DNA of 64,000 bases from Marivivens aquimaris (GCF_015220045.1 NZ_JADBGB010000001.1:1951001-2015000), one strand, 5' to 3'; shown: positions 35,518 through 43,341, counted from the stretch's first letter. Translations and numbers: made by a program. Notes: generated by a model from the sequence alone, not told the origin.

Positions 35518-36478
35518 CAGCCGCCGCGATTGTCATGTCGATCATGCGCTGCGTACCGCGGCTGAATTCGAGCGGGCACGGATAGGCAGTGCCTTCGCGG
35601 ACCGAACGGCAGAAATTCTGGACCTGCAGCACGTAGTGGTTCGCACTCGGCCAACGCTCCATCTGGCGGCCTGCGGTGGTTTCCAGCGTGAGTTCAGCCA
35701 CGTCGTAGACGCCTGCATTGAAAGGCGCGGTGAGCGTCAGGTGGCCCTTGGTGCCGTGGAACGTGATGTACTGGCGCGGTGCCATACGCATGGAGATCAC
35801 GCCGCGATAAGCAAATGAAGGGAACTCGGCAGTCATCTGTGTGAACACATCGACGCCATTCTCGCGGGTGATCTGCGAATGCGCGATGGCGGTCGGCTCC
35901 TCCCCTGTCACGAAACGGGCCGAGCCGAAGATGTAGACGCCAATGTCCGGCAACGCGCCACCGCCGGTTTCGGGACGGTTGCGAATGTTTTCGACGTCGG
36001 CTGCGTTGTTGTAGCTGAACACCGTATCGACAAGCGTAAGGTCGCCCAGAACGCCGCTCTGCACCAGTTGCTTGGCGCGGATGAACTGCGGGTGGTGGAC
36101 GATCATGTAGGCTTCGGCAGCGAGGTTGCCCGAGGCGTCCCGCGCAGCGATGAGGCGGTCGAACTCGCCTTCCTCCATCGCGATCGGCTTTTCACACAGG
36201 ACGTGCTTGCCCGCCTCCAAAGCCTTCACCGTCCAATCGACATGCAGATGGTTCGGCAGCGGAATATAGACGGCTTCGATCTCGGGATCGGCCAGCAGCG
36301 CGTCGTAGTCGGTGTAGACCTTGAGGTTCGGCGCGAAAGCCTGAAACGGCTCTGCCTTTTTGGCATCCGACGTCGCTATGGCCGCAAACTCGGCACCTTC
36401 AGCGGCGTGGATCGCGCGAGCCATGAATTCCTTGGCGAAATTCGCCGCCCCCAGAACACCCCATTTAACCGGCTTCAT
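35507..36478 (-). CDS. Gfo/Idh/MocA family oxidoreductase
   Basis: A 323-residue NAD(P)-dependent dehydrogenase. An N-terminal Rossmann fold (KWGVLGAANFA) precedes the family EKP motif (HVLCEKPIAM). The C-terminal substrate domain has the conserved GGGALPDIGVY, where the Asp/His region lies. The family oxidises sugars, inositols or related alcohols. Coupling to the downstream capsule-type gene suggests a sugar-nucleotide or surface-glycan precursor, but that is inference. Confidence 0.9.
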   Translation of the reverse strand: MKPVKWGVLGAANFAKEFMARAIHAAEGAEFAAIATSDAKKAEPFQAFAPNLKVYTDYDALLADPEIEAVYIPLPNHLHVDWTVKALEAGKHVLCEKPIAMEEGEFDRLIAARDASGNLAAEAYMIVHHPQFIRAKQLVQSGVLGDLTLVDTVFSYNNAADVENIRNRPETGGGALPDIGVYIFGSARFVTGEEPTAIAHSQITRENGVDVFTQMTAEFPSFAYRGVISMRMAPRQYITFHGTKGHLTLTAPFNAGVYDVAELTLETTAGRQMERWPSANHYVLQVQNFCRSVREGTAYPCPLEFSRGTQRMIDMTIAAADGA

Positions 36479-36540
36479 GACTTCCTCCCTGATTACGTTG
36501 AGAGGACGCTAGACCGCGGCGCGCGGGAGGTAAAGGCGGA

Positions 36541-36569
36541 CAAAGAAAAGGCCCGCACTTGGCGGGCCT
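36541..36569 (-). terminator. intrinsic terminator after rpoH
   Basis: The rpoH-sense strand reads AGGCCCGC CAAGT GCGGGCCT followed by TTTCTTTG, a perfect 8-bp stem with a T-rich tail just after the rpoH stop. Confidence 0.85.
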
Positions 36570-36575
36570 CGTCGG

Positions 36576-37472
36576 TCATGCGGTTTCGAGCATGCCTTTT
36601 TCCTTAGCAAGTTCCTGCATCCGTTTCTGGATTTTCTCGAACGCACGAACTTCGATCTGGCGGATACGCTCGCGGCTGACCTCGTAACGTGATGACAGGT
36701 CTTCGAGCGTGACAGTTTCGTCAGATAGGCGGCGCTGCACCAGAATGTCCTTCTCGCGGTCATTCAGAACATCCATGGCTTCGGCCAGCATGGCGCGGCG
36801 GCTGTCCATCTCGTCCTGCTCTTCATACGCGGTAGCCTGATCCGCATCCTCGTCTTCGAGCCAGTCCTGCCATTGGGTCGAGCTGTCGTCCTCGGTGCCG
36901 ATGGTCGCATTGAGCGAAGCGTCGCCGCCACTCATACGGCGGTTCATCTGGACAACTTCGTCCTCGGTAACACCAAGGTCGTTCGCGATGCGTTGCACGT
37001 TCTCGGGGCGCAGGTCGCCATCTTCGAATGCACCGATGCGGGCCTTGGCCTTGCGAAGGTTGAAGAACAGCTTCTTCTGCGCCGACGTCGTGCCAAGCTT
37101 CACCAGCGACCACGAACGCAGGATGTATTCTTGGATCGACGCACGAATCCACCACATCGCATAGGTCGCGAGGCGGAAACCCTTCTCGGGGTCGAAACGC
37201 TTCACCGCCTGCATCAGACCGACGTTAGCTTCGGAAATCACCTCGGCCTGCGGCAGGCCATAACCACGGTAGCCCATCGCGATTTTCGCGGCGAGGCGGA
37301 GGTGGCTTGTGACCATACGGTGCGCCGACGCGGAGTCTTGGTGATCGACCCAACGCTTCGCCAGCATGTATTCTTCTTCGGGCTCCAGCATCGGAAACTT
37401 GCGGATTTCCTGAAGATACCGGTTTAAACCCTGTTCCGGCGACGGAGCCGGAAGATTTGCATAAGTGCTCAT
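36576..37472 (-). CDS. rpoH: RNA polymerase heat-shock sigma factor RpoH
   Basis: Sigma-32 directs transcription of heat-shock and, in this group, many oxidative-stress genes. The 298-residue protein has region 2 (HLRLAAKIAMGYRGYGLP; FRLATYAMWWIRASIQEY) and the sigma-32-specific RpoH box QKKLFFNLRKAK. Region 4 ends with [23 protein letters not shown] (helix-turn-helix). Region 1.1 is absent. Start MSTYANLPAP is preceded by GGGGGGA, which lies in a hairpin (see separate entry). Many Rhodobacterales carry two RpoH paralogues; which one this is cannot be decided here. Confidence 0.95.
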   Translation of the reverse strand: MSTYANLPAPSPEQGLNRYLQEIRKFPMLEPEEEYMLAKRWVDHQDSASAHRMVTSHLRLAAKIAMGYRGYGLPQAEVISEANVGLMQAVKRFDPEKGFRLATYAMWWIRASIQEYILRSWSLVKLGTTSAQKKLFFNLRKAKARIGAFEDGDLRPENVQRIANDLGVTEDEVVQMNRRMSGGDASLNATIGTEDDSSTQWQDWLEDEDADQATAYEEQDEMDSRRAMLAEAMDVLNDREKDILVQRRLSDETVTLEDLSSRYEVSRERIRQIEVRAFEKIQKRMQELAKEKGMLETA

Positions 37473-37477
37473 TTTCG

Positions 37478-37491
37478 TCCCCCCTTGGGGA
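37478..37491 (-). promoter_or_regulatory. hairpin sequestering the rpoH Shine-Dalgarno
   Basis: The rpoH leader reads UCCCC AAGG GGGGA five bases ahead of the start codon: a 5-bp GC-rich stem with a tetraloop, whose 3' arm is the GGGGGGA ribosome-binding site. This small structure could delay initiation at low temperature. It is a candidate thermosensor, based on sequence only. Confidence 0.45.
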
Positions 37492-37631
37492 ATGTTTAAA
37501 TCTTTTACATCCATATGGGCGCGCCTCACGAACCGTTCAAGGCGGCGTGCACAGGTATGAACGCAACTTTAGCTGCGATCCGTCGGTGAGCGAGCGAATT
37601 TCGCGCGTTTCACGCAGACGGGATCACTGTT

Positions 37632-38663
37632 TCAAAGAGAACCGCCTAGAGCAGTGACAAGTTCCGCCATGTCATCCGGCAGCTCGGATTCGAACTCCAT
37701 CCATTCTCCAGTCACAGGATGATCGAACCCCAGCGTCGCGGCATGGAGGGCTTGCCGGTCGAAGCGACTTGCAGCCTCGACACCCGCATCTCCAACGGCC
37801 TTTGCATTAAGTTTACGCTTACCGCCGTAAACCGGATCACCGATGAGGCTGTGACCCACATGGGACATGTGCACGCGGATCTGGTGCGTGCGGCCTGTTT
37901 CCAGCCAGCATTCGATCAGCGCGGCAGAGGCAGGCTCGCCCAGCGTTTCGATGATACGGGCGCGGGTCACGGCATGGCGGCCCTGCTCGAAGCTGACAGC
38001 CTGACGCTGACGGTCGGTCTTATGACGACCGAGGAAGGTCTGGATTTTGAGGATATTGCCGGCTTCAAAATTGGTGCCGCGAATACCGTGGATGCGCGGA
38101 TCGTTCTGATCGGGTGCGCCGTAGCAGACCGCGAGATAGCGACGCTCGACCGAGTGCTTTTCGAACTGCGCGGCGAGCCCATGGTGGGCCTTGTCGTTCT
38201 TGGCCGCGACCAGCAGACCCGTCGTATCCTTGTCGATACGGTGCACGATACCTGGACGCTTCTCCCCACCGATTCCCGAAAGGCTCTCCCCGCAGTGGAA
38301 CATCAGCGCGTTGACCACGGTGCCGTTCGGCGTACCGGGCGCGGGGTGGACGACCATGCCAGCGGGTTTGTCGATGACGATGAGGTCATCATCCTCATAG
38401 ACCACGGTGAGCGGAATATCCTCGGCCACGATGTCGGTCTCGGTCGCGGCCTCGACCGTGATCTCGATCTCTTCGCCGCCAGCGACTTTGAAGCGCGGGT
38501 TGGTCACGACCTCCCCTGCCACCTTTACGGCGCCCTCTTCGATCAGCTTGGCCAGCCGCGAGCGGGACAGGTCAGCCTCTGCTGGCACATCACGCGAAAG
38601 CGCCTTATCAAGTCGGGCGGGCGGATCTTCCGCAATCACAAAGCTGACAAGGGACGTGGCCAT
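37632..38663 (-). CDS. rluD: RluA/RluD family 23S rRNA pseudouridine synthase
   Basis: A 343-residue pseudouridine synthase with an N-terminal S4 domain (DLSRSRLAKLIEEGAVKV) and catalytic domain. The catalytic Asp is in GIVHRIDKDTTGLLV, and LETGRTHQIRVHMSHVGH is the RluA signature. RluD-type enzymes modify U1911/1915/1917 in helix 69. Start MATSLVSFVIAEDPPARLD agrees with family N-termini. GGGAG lies eight bases upstream. Its ATG shares the palindrome CATG with the start of the divergent plus-strand gene; longer starts would run through that gene. Confidence 0.93.
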   Translation of the reverse strand: MATSLVSFVIAEDPPARLDKALSRDVPAEADLSRSRLAKLIEEGAVKVAGEVVTNPRFKVAGGEEIEITVEAATETDIVAEDIPLTVVYEDDDLIVIDKPAGMVVHPAPGTPNGTVVNALMFHCGESLSGIGGEKRPGIVHRIDKDTTGLLVAAKNDKAHHGLAAQFEKHSVERRYLAVCYGAPDQNDPRIHGIRGTNFEAGNILKIQTFLGRHKTDRQRQAVSFEQGRHAVTRARIIETLGEPASAALIECWLETGRTHQIRVHMSHVGHSLIGDPVYGGKRKLNAKAVGDAGVEAASRFDRQALHAATLGFDHPVTGEWMEFESELPDDMAELVTALGGSL

Positions 38664-38967
38664 GACGAAGGCTCCCGAAGATATGGATGAACTGCCGCCG
38701 GTTGCCGTTTTCCTAAAAAGACTGGTTCTGGCGATGGCGGTCGTGATGATCGCAGGCTTCGTAGTGCTAATTGTAACGCTTGTCACCCGCTTGAACGGCC
38801 CCTCGCTGTCGATGCCTGACAGCATCACCTTGCCCGATGGCGTAGAGGCGACATCGTACACCGTTGGCAATGGTTGGTATGCGGTGGTTGCCGGGGACGA
38901 AATCCTCGTCTTCAACGCGACGACAGGCGCCATGACCCAAAGGGTTCAGATCGACTACCAGCAGTGA
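38662..38967 (+). CDS. small membrane protein, DUF6476-like
   Basis: A 101-residue protein with a single transmembrane helix (LVLAMAVVMIAGFVVLIVTL, about residues 18-37) and a short C-terminal beta-rich domain. That domain has SITLPDGVEATSYTVGNGWYAVVAG (two consecutive motifs) and EILVFNATTGAMTQ. From memory it matches DUF6476, a Rhodobacterales family found beside rluD; function unknown. The ATG at 38662 overlaps the rluD ATG on the other strand, so each gene's Shine-Dalgarno lies inside the other's coding region. It ends just before the convergent tRNA-His. Confidence 0.85.
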   Translation: MTKAPEDMDELPPVAVFLKRLVLAMAVVMIAGFVVLIVTLVTRLNGPSLSMPDSITLPDGVEATSYTVGNGWYAVVAGDEILVFNATTGAMTQRVQIDYQQ

Positions 38968-38974
38968 TGGGGGA

Positions 38975-39051
38975 TGGTACCACCTCCCCGGCTCGAACGG
39001 GGGACCTCCTGATCCACAATCAGGCGCTCTAACCAACTGAGCTAAGGCGGC
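38975..39051 (-). tRNA. tRNA-His (GTG anticodon)
   Basis: A 77-base cloverleaf with encoded CCA. The acceptor is GCCGCCT / AGGTGGT. The D arm is AGCTCAGTTGGTTAGAGC. The anticodon stem CCTGA/TCAGG has loop TTGTGGA, so the anticodon is GTG. The T arm is CCCCGTTCGAGCCGGGG. The discriminator is A73. The base before G1 is T, so the usual extra G-1 of tRNA-His is not encoded. This T/A73 state fits the known alphaproteobacterial loss of G-1. Confidence 0.95.
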
Positions 39052-39172
39052 ACTGCGCGGGGATTTACATTCGGTTATCGGGTAATGCAATAGCCCGAAG
39101 TCAAAAATTCCGCAGTCTTGCGTCGTCCTGTTCAGGCGCGATACTGCAAAACAAATCAGTCAGGAGCATGAC

Positions 39173-39373
39173 ATGGGTATTAATAGCGAACGCGAAATCG
39201 AAGCGAATCTGCAAATCGGACCGACCAACACCGGTATGGTCCGCCTGTTCATCGAAGCCGAAGGCGGCATCGAGATCCCGATGGACTTCGATCCCGAAGA
39301 AGCCGAGGAAATCGCAGAAGAAATCCGCGCTGCTGCACAAGGTGCGCGCGCTATGTCCAAGAAGAAGCGCTAA
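39173..39373 (+). CDS. small conserved protein, DUF6324-like
   Basis: A 66-residue acidic protein (MGINSEREIEANLQIGP; IPMDFDPEEAEEIAEEIRAAA). It consists of a short beta-strand region followed by a Glu-rich helix; no Cys and no membrane segment. From memory it fits DUF6324, restricted to Rhodobacterales; function unknown. AGGAG lies six bases upstream of the ATG. The last 23 bases overlap the end of mmcB on the other strand. Confidence 0.8.
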   Translation: MGINSEREIEANLQIGPTNTGMVRLFIEAEGGIEIPMDFDPEEAEEIAEEIRAAAQGARAMSKKKR

Positions 39374-39839
39374 GCTTCATTCCAGGATCGCGGGCGGCAT
39401 GTTGGCGGATCGCCGCATGCCGCGCGAATTTCTGGATCATGACCTTCCGGCGCGCGGCGGCCAGTTTTGTCTCATCCGGCATCCGCACGATCTCTCCGCC
39501 GTAACTGTCGGCGATGATCAGACCTGAGTCGTCAGGGAGCAGTTCGACCGGAAAGTCCGCATCGACCGCCCAGAAAAAGCGGTCACACCATTCCAGATAT
39601 CCCTGCCATTTCTTATCCGACTGATAGTCGGCGCGGCTGGATTTGCATTCGACGATCCAGATCTCGCCTTTTGGGCCGAGTGCCATCACATCTACCCGCA
39701 GACCACCCGTAGGCACCAGTTCTTCGACGGTGACAAAGTCATGGCTCAACAGAAATCGCGAAACCCCGCGGGCCAGCAATTGACCGGGCTTCATCAGGTC
39801 GGTGATGTCGGGTGTATCGAGTGCCACTTGATCGCTCAT
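39351..39839 (-). CDS. mmcB: MmcB family DNA repair protein
   Basis: A 162-residue protein with a PD-(D/E)XK-like nuclease fold: LRVDVMALGPKGEIWIVECKSS, read as the D...ExK motif, and a following QGYLEWCDRFFWAVD. In Caulobacter, MmcB is an SOS-induced protein needed for mitomycin C tolerance. A LexA box 12 bases upstream supports the same control here. No good Shine-Dalgarno is present, so the leader may be very short. The 3' end overlaps the DUF6324-like gene. Confidence 0.9.
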   Translation of the reverse strand: MSDQVALDTPDITDLMKPGQLLARGVSRFLLSHDFVTVEELVPTGGLRVDVMALGPKGEIWIVECKSSRADYQSDKKWQGYLEWCDRFFWAVDADFPVELLPDDSGLIIADSYGGEIVRMPDETKLAAARRKVMIQKFARHAAIRQHAARDPGMKLSASSWT

Positions 39840-39850
39840 GGGTTAAAAAT

Positions 39851-39865
39851 GAACATTTAGAGAAC
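39851..39865. promoter_or_regulatory. LexA-binding site (SOS box) for mmcB
   Basis: GAAC-ATTTAGA-GAAC (GTTC-N7-GTTC on the mmcB-sense strand) is an exact alphaproteobacterial LexA direct-repeat motif. It is centred about 19 bases upstream of the mmcB start, where it would overlap the promoter. mmcB is a known SOS gene in Caulobacter, which supports the assignment. Confidence 0.85.
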
Positions 39866-40089
39866 ATTCGTCAAGTCGATTGGGACTTGAAAGCGAGAAG
39901 CTGCAGTACTACCTCAGTCCTCGGCGAGCTTCTGCTCTTCACGTACGAATGCGCTAACATTCCAGTGGCCTTAAGCAAATCCGAGGGAGCTGGCTCTGTC
40001 TGAGCTCTGGTTTAGTTATCTGGCGCCCACCTGTAATAACAGGTCCTCGGGAATTAAGCGTGTACGGTTGCTGTGGTTCTCGCCACCAC
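39866..40089. other. gene-free stretch with hairpins
   Basis: No convincing coding frame is seen between the mmcB control region and the DUF308-type gene. Two inverted repeats are present. AGAAGCT (39896-39902) and AGCTTCT (39928-39934) are separated by 25 bases. ACCTGT-AATA-ACAGGT lies at 40030-40045. The stretch is lower in GC than its surroundings. It could hold a small RNA or be decayed sequence; neither can be shown. Confidence 0.35.
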
Positions 40090-40662
40090 TCACTCTGCCG
40101 GACGGCGCACAGCTCGCGCCATCGCAAGGACCGACAGTCCTGTCGTAACGGAGTTCAGCCCCAAAACAGCGCCCAGCGCCCAAGCGGCATCGGTCGGCAA
40201 AAGTGCAAGCAGCACACCGCCAAGCATGGCCGAAGACAGCCCGCTCAGCGCGATCCAGTTCCACCCTGCCCGCGGCTTGCGGCGCATGGCCAGTGCGTAT
40301 TCAATCGCGCCGTCGATCAGGAAAGCGACCGCGACGATCGCGGTCAGCCCAACCAATCCGCCACTTGCGACGAAAGACAGATAGACGCCAACGGCGAGGT
40401 ATAGCGCGGCGACCGCACCACTGAGCAGTCCATCCGCCAGCTTGCGCGCCCAGACGGCGTTATAAAGCGTGACTGCGCCGATCAGCAGGAAGAACCAGCC
40501 GACGACCACCTTGGCGAGCGCGGTAAAGTAGAACGGAAATACCAAAGCAAGCACCCCCAGAATCAACATCGCCACCCCAATCACATTGAGGCGGCGCTTG
40601 AGCTTCTGGAGAAACGCGCGCTTCGGATCGCGCCGTACGTTAGGGAAGCCCCCGACTGACAT
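40090..40662 (-). CDS. HdeD/DUF308 family membrane protein
   Basis: A 190-residue integral membrane protein with six hydrophobic helices in two repeats of three (VIGVAMLILGVLALVFPF; LNSVTTGLSVLAMARA). It resembles HdeD-type DUF308 proteins, which include an acid-resistance protein of enterobacteria; the molecular activity is unknown. It begins one base after the stop of the upstream small membrane protein gene, so the pair forms an operon. Confidence 0.87.
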   Translation of the reverse strand: MSVGGFPNVRRDPKRAFLQKLKRRLNVIGVAMLILGVLALVFPFYFTALAKVVVGWFFLLIGAVTLYNAVWARKLADGLLSGAVAALYLAVGVYLSFVASGGLVGLTAIVAVAFLIDGAIEYALAMRRKPRAGWNWIALSGLSSAMLGGVLLALLPTDAAWALGAVLGLNSVTTGLSVLAMARAVRRPAE

Positions 40663-40663
40663 C

Positions 40664-41011
40664 TCAGCCTCGCGGGCGGGTGTAACGGGTGTTTTTGGTG
40701 GGACGGCTCGTCGCTTCGACGCGCACGGGAATCAGTTCGCGCTGAACAAAGCGCTCACGCAGACCACCACCGGGACCATCATCGTCGTCATCATCGTTCA
40801 TCGTCATGATGTGGACGGCGAACTGAACGCCGGCCAGCACGATGCCGTTGAACAGCCACAGCAGGAAGACTGCCAAGGTGCCGACGTCGGTATGGGTAAC
40901 AAGATGCCGGAGGTTCGCGACGTTTCCGTAGAGAAGCGATGCGACGAATACTGCCGAGAGACCGAAGCCAATCAGGACCTGCTTTATGTAGACCTTGATA
41001 AGTTCTGGCAT
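40664..41011 (-). CDS. small membrane protein of unknown function
   Basis: A 115-residue protein with two hydrophobic helices (VLIGFGLSAVFVASLLYG; VGTLAVFLLWLFNGIVLAGVQ in two parts). It then has a six-Asp run (NDDDDDDGPGGG) and a basic C-terminal tail rich in Arg/Thr. No family recognised. Start MPELIKVYIKQV has GGAGG eight bases upstream; extensions are unsupported. It is co-transcribed with the DUF308 gene. Confidence 0.78.
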   Translation of the reverse strand: MPELIKVYIKQVLIGFGLSAVFVASLLYGNVANLRHLVTHTDVGTLAVFLLWLFNGIVLAGVQFAVHIMTMNDDDDDDGPGGGLRERFVQRELIPVRVEATSRPTKNTRYTRPRG

Positions 41012-41115
41012 GTCAGCAACCTCCGTTAACAACAATGTATGTCGTATAACGGCAGCTACAAGCAATTAATGTAGTTTATTTGTTACGATGCGACCTTTCG
41101 CCTACCGATGCCTGA

Positions 41116-41583
41116 TCAGAAGGCGTCGGGGCGTGCCTCGCGTGCCATGTGGTCAAGAACGGCGTTCACGAACTTCGGCTCTTTACCCTCGGGGAAGAAG
41201 GCTTCGGCAACCTGTACGAACTCGACGATGACCACTTTCGGCGGCGTCTCGGCGGCTACGAACTCCGATCCGGCAGCGCGGAAAAGCGCACGCAGGGTCG
41301 GGTCGATGCGGCCCAGCGGCCATTTCGCGACGAGTGCGCGGTCGGTCATCTGGTCGATCTTCGCCTGATTTTCGACTGCACCGTCGATGAGGTTGCGGAA
41401 CACATCCGGCTCCCCTTCCTGCATTTCCCAGTCTTCGAAGATCTCTCCGAAGCGGAACGTCTCGAACTCCTCGACCACGGATTCCACGGTCTGACCCGCC
41501 GCTTCCATCTGGAAGAGGGCCTGAACAGCGAAAAGGCGCGAAGCCGATTTCATCTTGCGAAGTTGGTTGTTCGAAACAGTCAT
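41116..41583 (-). CDS. nusB: transcription antitermination factor NusB
   Basis: NusB binds boxA RNA with S10 and supports rRNA antitermination. The 155-residue all-helical protein has MKSASRLFAVQALFQMEAAG at the N-terminus, then FRNLIDGAVENQAKID, PTLRALFRAAGSE and a C-terminal KEPKFVNAVLDHMARE. These match the family. It is the last gene of the ribE-ribBX-ribH-nusB run and begins 16 bases after the ribH stop. Confidence 0.95.
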   Translation of the reverse strand: MTVSNNQLRKMKSASRLFAVQALFQMEAAGQTVESVVEEFETFRFGEIFEDWEMQEGEPDVFRNLIDGAVENQAKIDQMTDRALVAKWPLGRIDPTLRALFRAAGSEFVAAETPPKVVIVEFVQVAEAFFPEGKEPKFVNAVLDHMAREARPDAF

Positions 41584-41599
41584 GGGGGCGGGTCCTTCC

Positions 41600-42118
41600 T
41601 CAGCCCTCTCGGGCCATAAGGATGTCGTTGGTAAAGCCGATCGAGCCAGCGCGGCCCCACTTACGCCCCAAGTCGATCAGGTGCAAGGCCGCAGCGGCCG
41701 CGCCGCCACCTTTGTTCTGGCCTTCGGGATCGGAACGCACGGCTGCCTGCTCGTAGTTTTCGACCGTGAGGATACCGTTGCCGATGCAATGCCCCTGAAG
41801 GCCGAGCAGCGTGAGCGCGCGGGACGAATCGTTACACACCGTGTCGTAGTGGGTGGTTTCACCGCGAATGACGCAGCCCAGCGCAACGTAGCCGTCGAAG
41901 TCCTTCATGCGGGCGGCGATGCCGACGGCGGTCGGAACTTCCAGCGCGCCAGGCACTTCGACCAGCTCCCAAGTGCCGCCTGCGGCCTCGATCTCGGCCT
42001 TCGCACCTGCGACCATGCCATCGGTGATGTCCTTGTAGTAAGGCGCGACGACGATCAGGATTTTGACTGGCTTATCGAAAGTCGGACGTTCGAGCGTGTA
42101 GTGGGATGCACCAGCCAT
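41600..42118 (-). CDS. ribH: 6,7-dimethyl-8-ribityllumazine synthase RibH
   Basis: Lumazine synthase joins DHBP to the ribitylaminouracil intermediate. The 172-residue protein has ILIVVAPYYKDITDGMV, TWELVEVPGALEVPTAVGIAAR (substrate-binding region), FDGYVALGCVIRGETTHYD and the C-terminal NKGGGAAAAALHLIDLGRKWG. The catalytic His of GETTHYD is intact. It starts three bases after the ribBX stop. Confidence 0.96.
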   Translation of the reverse strand: MAGASHYTLERPTFDKPVKILIVVAPYYKDITDGMVAGAKAEIEAAGGTWELVEVPGALEVPTAVGIAARMKDFDGYVALGCVIRGETTHYDTVCNDSSRALTLLGLQGHCIGNGILTVENYEQAAVRSDPEGQNKGGGAAAAALHLIDLGRKWGRAGSIGFTNDILMAREG

Positions 42119-42121
42119 AAT

Positions 42122-43246
42122 TTACTCCGTAATGGGTCGGGTGCCGACGATCTCGAGCCCGTAGGCGTCCAGTCCGATCACTTTCGGCGCGGGCGAGTTG
42201 GTCAGCAGGGTGATTTCGGACAGTCCAAAAGAGGACAGGATTTGTGCGCCAACGCCGTATTGGCGGAGCGTCTTGGGCGACACGCTGTCTCCGGTCGCGA
42301 TCTGCATGTCGGTGTCACGCAGTAGGACGACCACACCGCTGCCCTCTTGCGCGATCAGCTTCATCGAACGCGAGAATTCGAACGCACGCCCCGTTTCACC
42401 CGTCCCGACCATGTCGAGCAACGGATCGAACGAGTGCATCCGCACCAGCGCGGGTTTGTCGGAGGTCACGTCGCCCTTAATCAACGCGATGTGCTCTGCG
42501 CCGTGGGTTTCGTCAGAATAGATCCGCATCTGCCATTCACCGCCATATTCGGAAGTGATGGTCGTCTGTTCCTTGATCCGCACGAGGTTATCGTGACGTC
42601 GGCGATAGGCGATCAGGTCACTGATGGTGCCGATCTTGAGGTTATGCTGCTTGGCGATGGCAACGAGGTCCGGCAGGCGGGCCATGTCGCCGTCTTCCTT
42701 CATGATCTCGCAGATGACACCAGCGGGGATCAGACCGGCCAGACGGGCGATGTCGGTCGCGGCTTCGGTGTGACCGGCGCGAACCAGAACGCCGCCGTCG
42801 CGAGCGCGCAGCGGGAAAATGTGGCCCGGCGTCGCGATGTCCTGCGCACCTTTGTTGCCGTCGATAGCCACAGCAACGGTGTGAGCACGGTCGGCTGCGG
42901 AGATACCGGTCGAGACGCCTTCGCGAGCCTCAATGGACACGGTGAACGCGGTCTCGTGGCGGGACGAGTTGGTCGAGGCCATCAGCGGCAAGCCAAGCTG
43001 GTCAATGCGCTGGCCGCTCATGGTCAGGCAGATCAGGCCGCGCCCGTGGGTGGCCATGAAGTTGATCGCATCGGGCGTACACATCTGCGCCGGAATGACG
43101 AAATCGCCTTCGTTCTCGCGGTCCTCGTGGTCGACGAGGATGAACATGCGGCCGTTGCGGGCCTCGGAGATGATCTCCTCGATCGGGCTGATCGCGTCAC
43201 GTAGTTCGCGTTCGACAGGTCCGGCGTTTTCGAAATCGGCAGTCAT
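42122..43246 (-). CDS. ribB: 3,4-dihydroxy-2-butanone-4-phosphate synthase with degenerate RibA-like domain (RibBX)
   Basis: A 374-residue two-domain protein. Residues about 12-215 form an intact DHBP synthase (VDHEDRENEGDFV; FMATHGRGLICL; VSTGISAADRA; GHTEAATDIARLAGL). It makes the four-carbon unit of riboflavin from ribulose-5-phosphate. The C-terminal part has the GTP cyclohydrolase II fold but not its zinc ligands. Where RibA has a CLTGDVFGS...RCDCG cluster, this has FDPLLDMVGTGETG, with no Cys. The second activity is therefore lost (RibBX type), so a separate RibA must exist elsewhere. The name ribB is used for the active half. Confidence 0.93.
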   Translation of the reverse strand: MTADFENAGPVERELRDAISPIEEIISEARNGRMFILVDHEDRENEGDFVIPAQMCTPDAINFMATHGRGLICLTMSGQRIDQLGLPLMASTNSSRHETAFTVSIEAREGVSTGISAADRAHTVAVAIDGNKGAQDIATPGHIFPLRARDGGVLVRAGHTEAATDIARLAGLIPAGVICEIMKEDGDMARLPDLVAIAKQHNLKIGTISDLIAYRRRHDNLVRIKEQTTITSEYGGEWQMRIYSDETHGAEHIALIKGDVTSDKPALVRMHSFDPLLDMVGTGETGRAFEFSRSMKLIAQEGSGVVVLLRDTDMQIATGDSVSPKTLRQYGVGAQILSSFGLSEITLLTNSPAPKVIGLDAYGLEIVGTRPITE

Positions 43247-43341
43247 TGTATTCCCCGCAGTCAGATGCCTTGCAGATAAGGCACGCGGCTTCGCAATAAA
43301 AGTACGGACGCGACGTTCGGGCTATGTGTCGCGCCGAAGTT

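Noticed and set aside
43247..43341. Possible FMN riboswitch upstream of ribBX
   Set aside because: A fragment resembling AGGGTTGAAA is present, but the six-helix FMN element would not fit in 95 bases and the other conserved blocks are missing.
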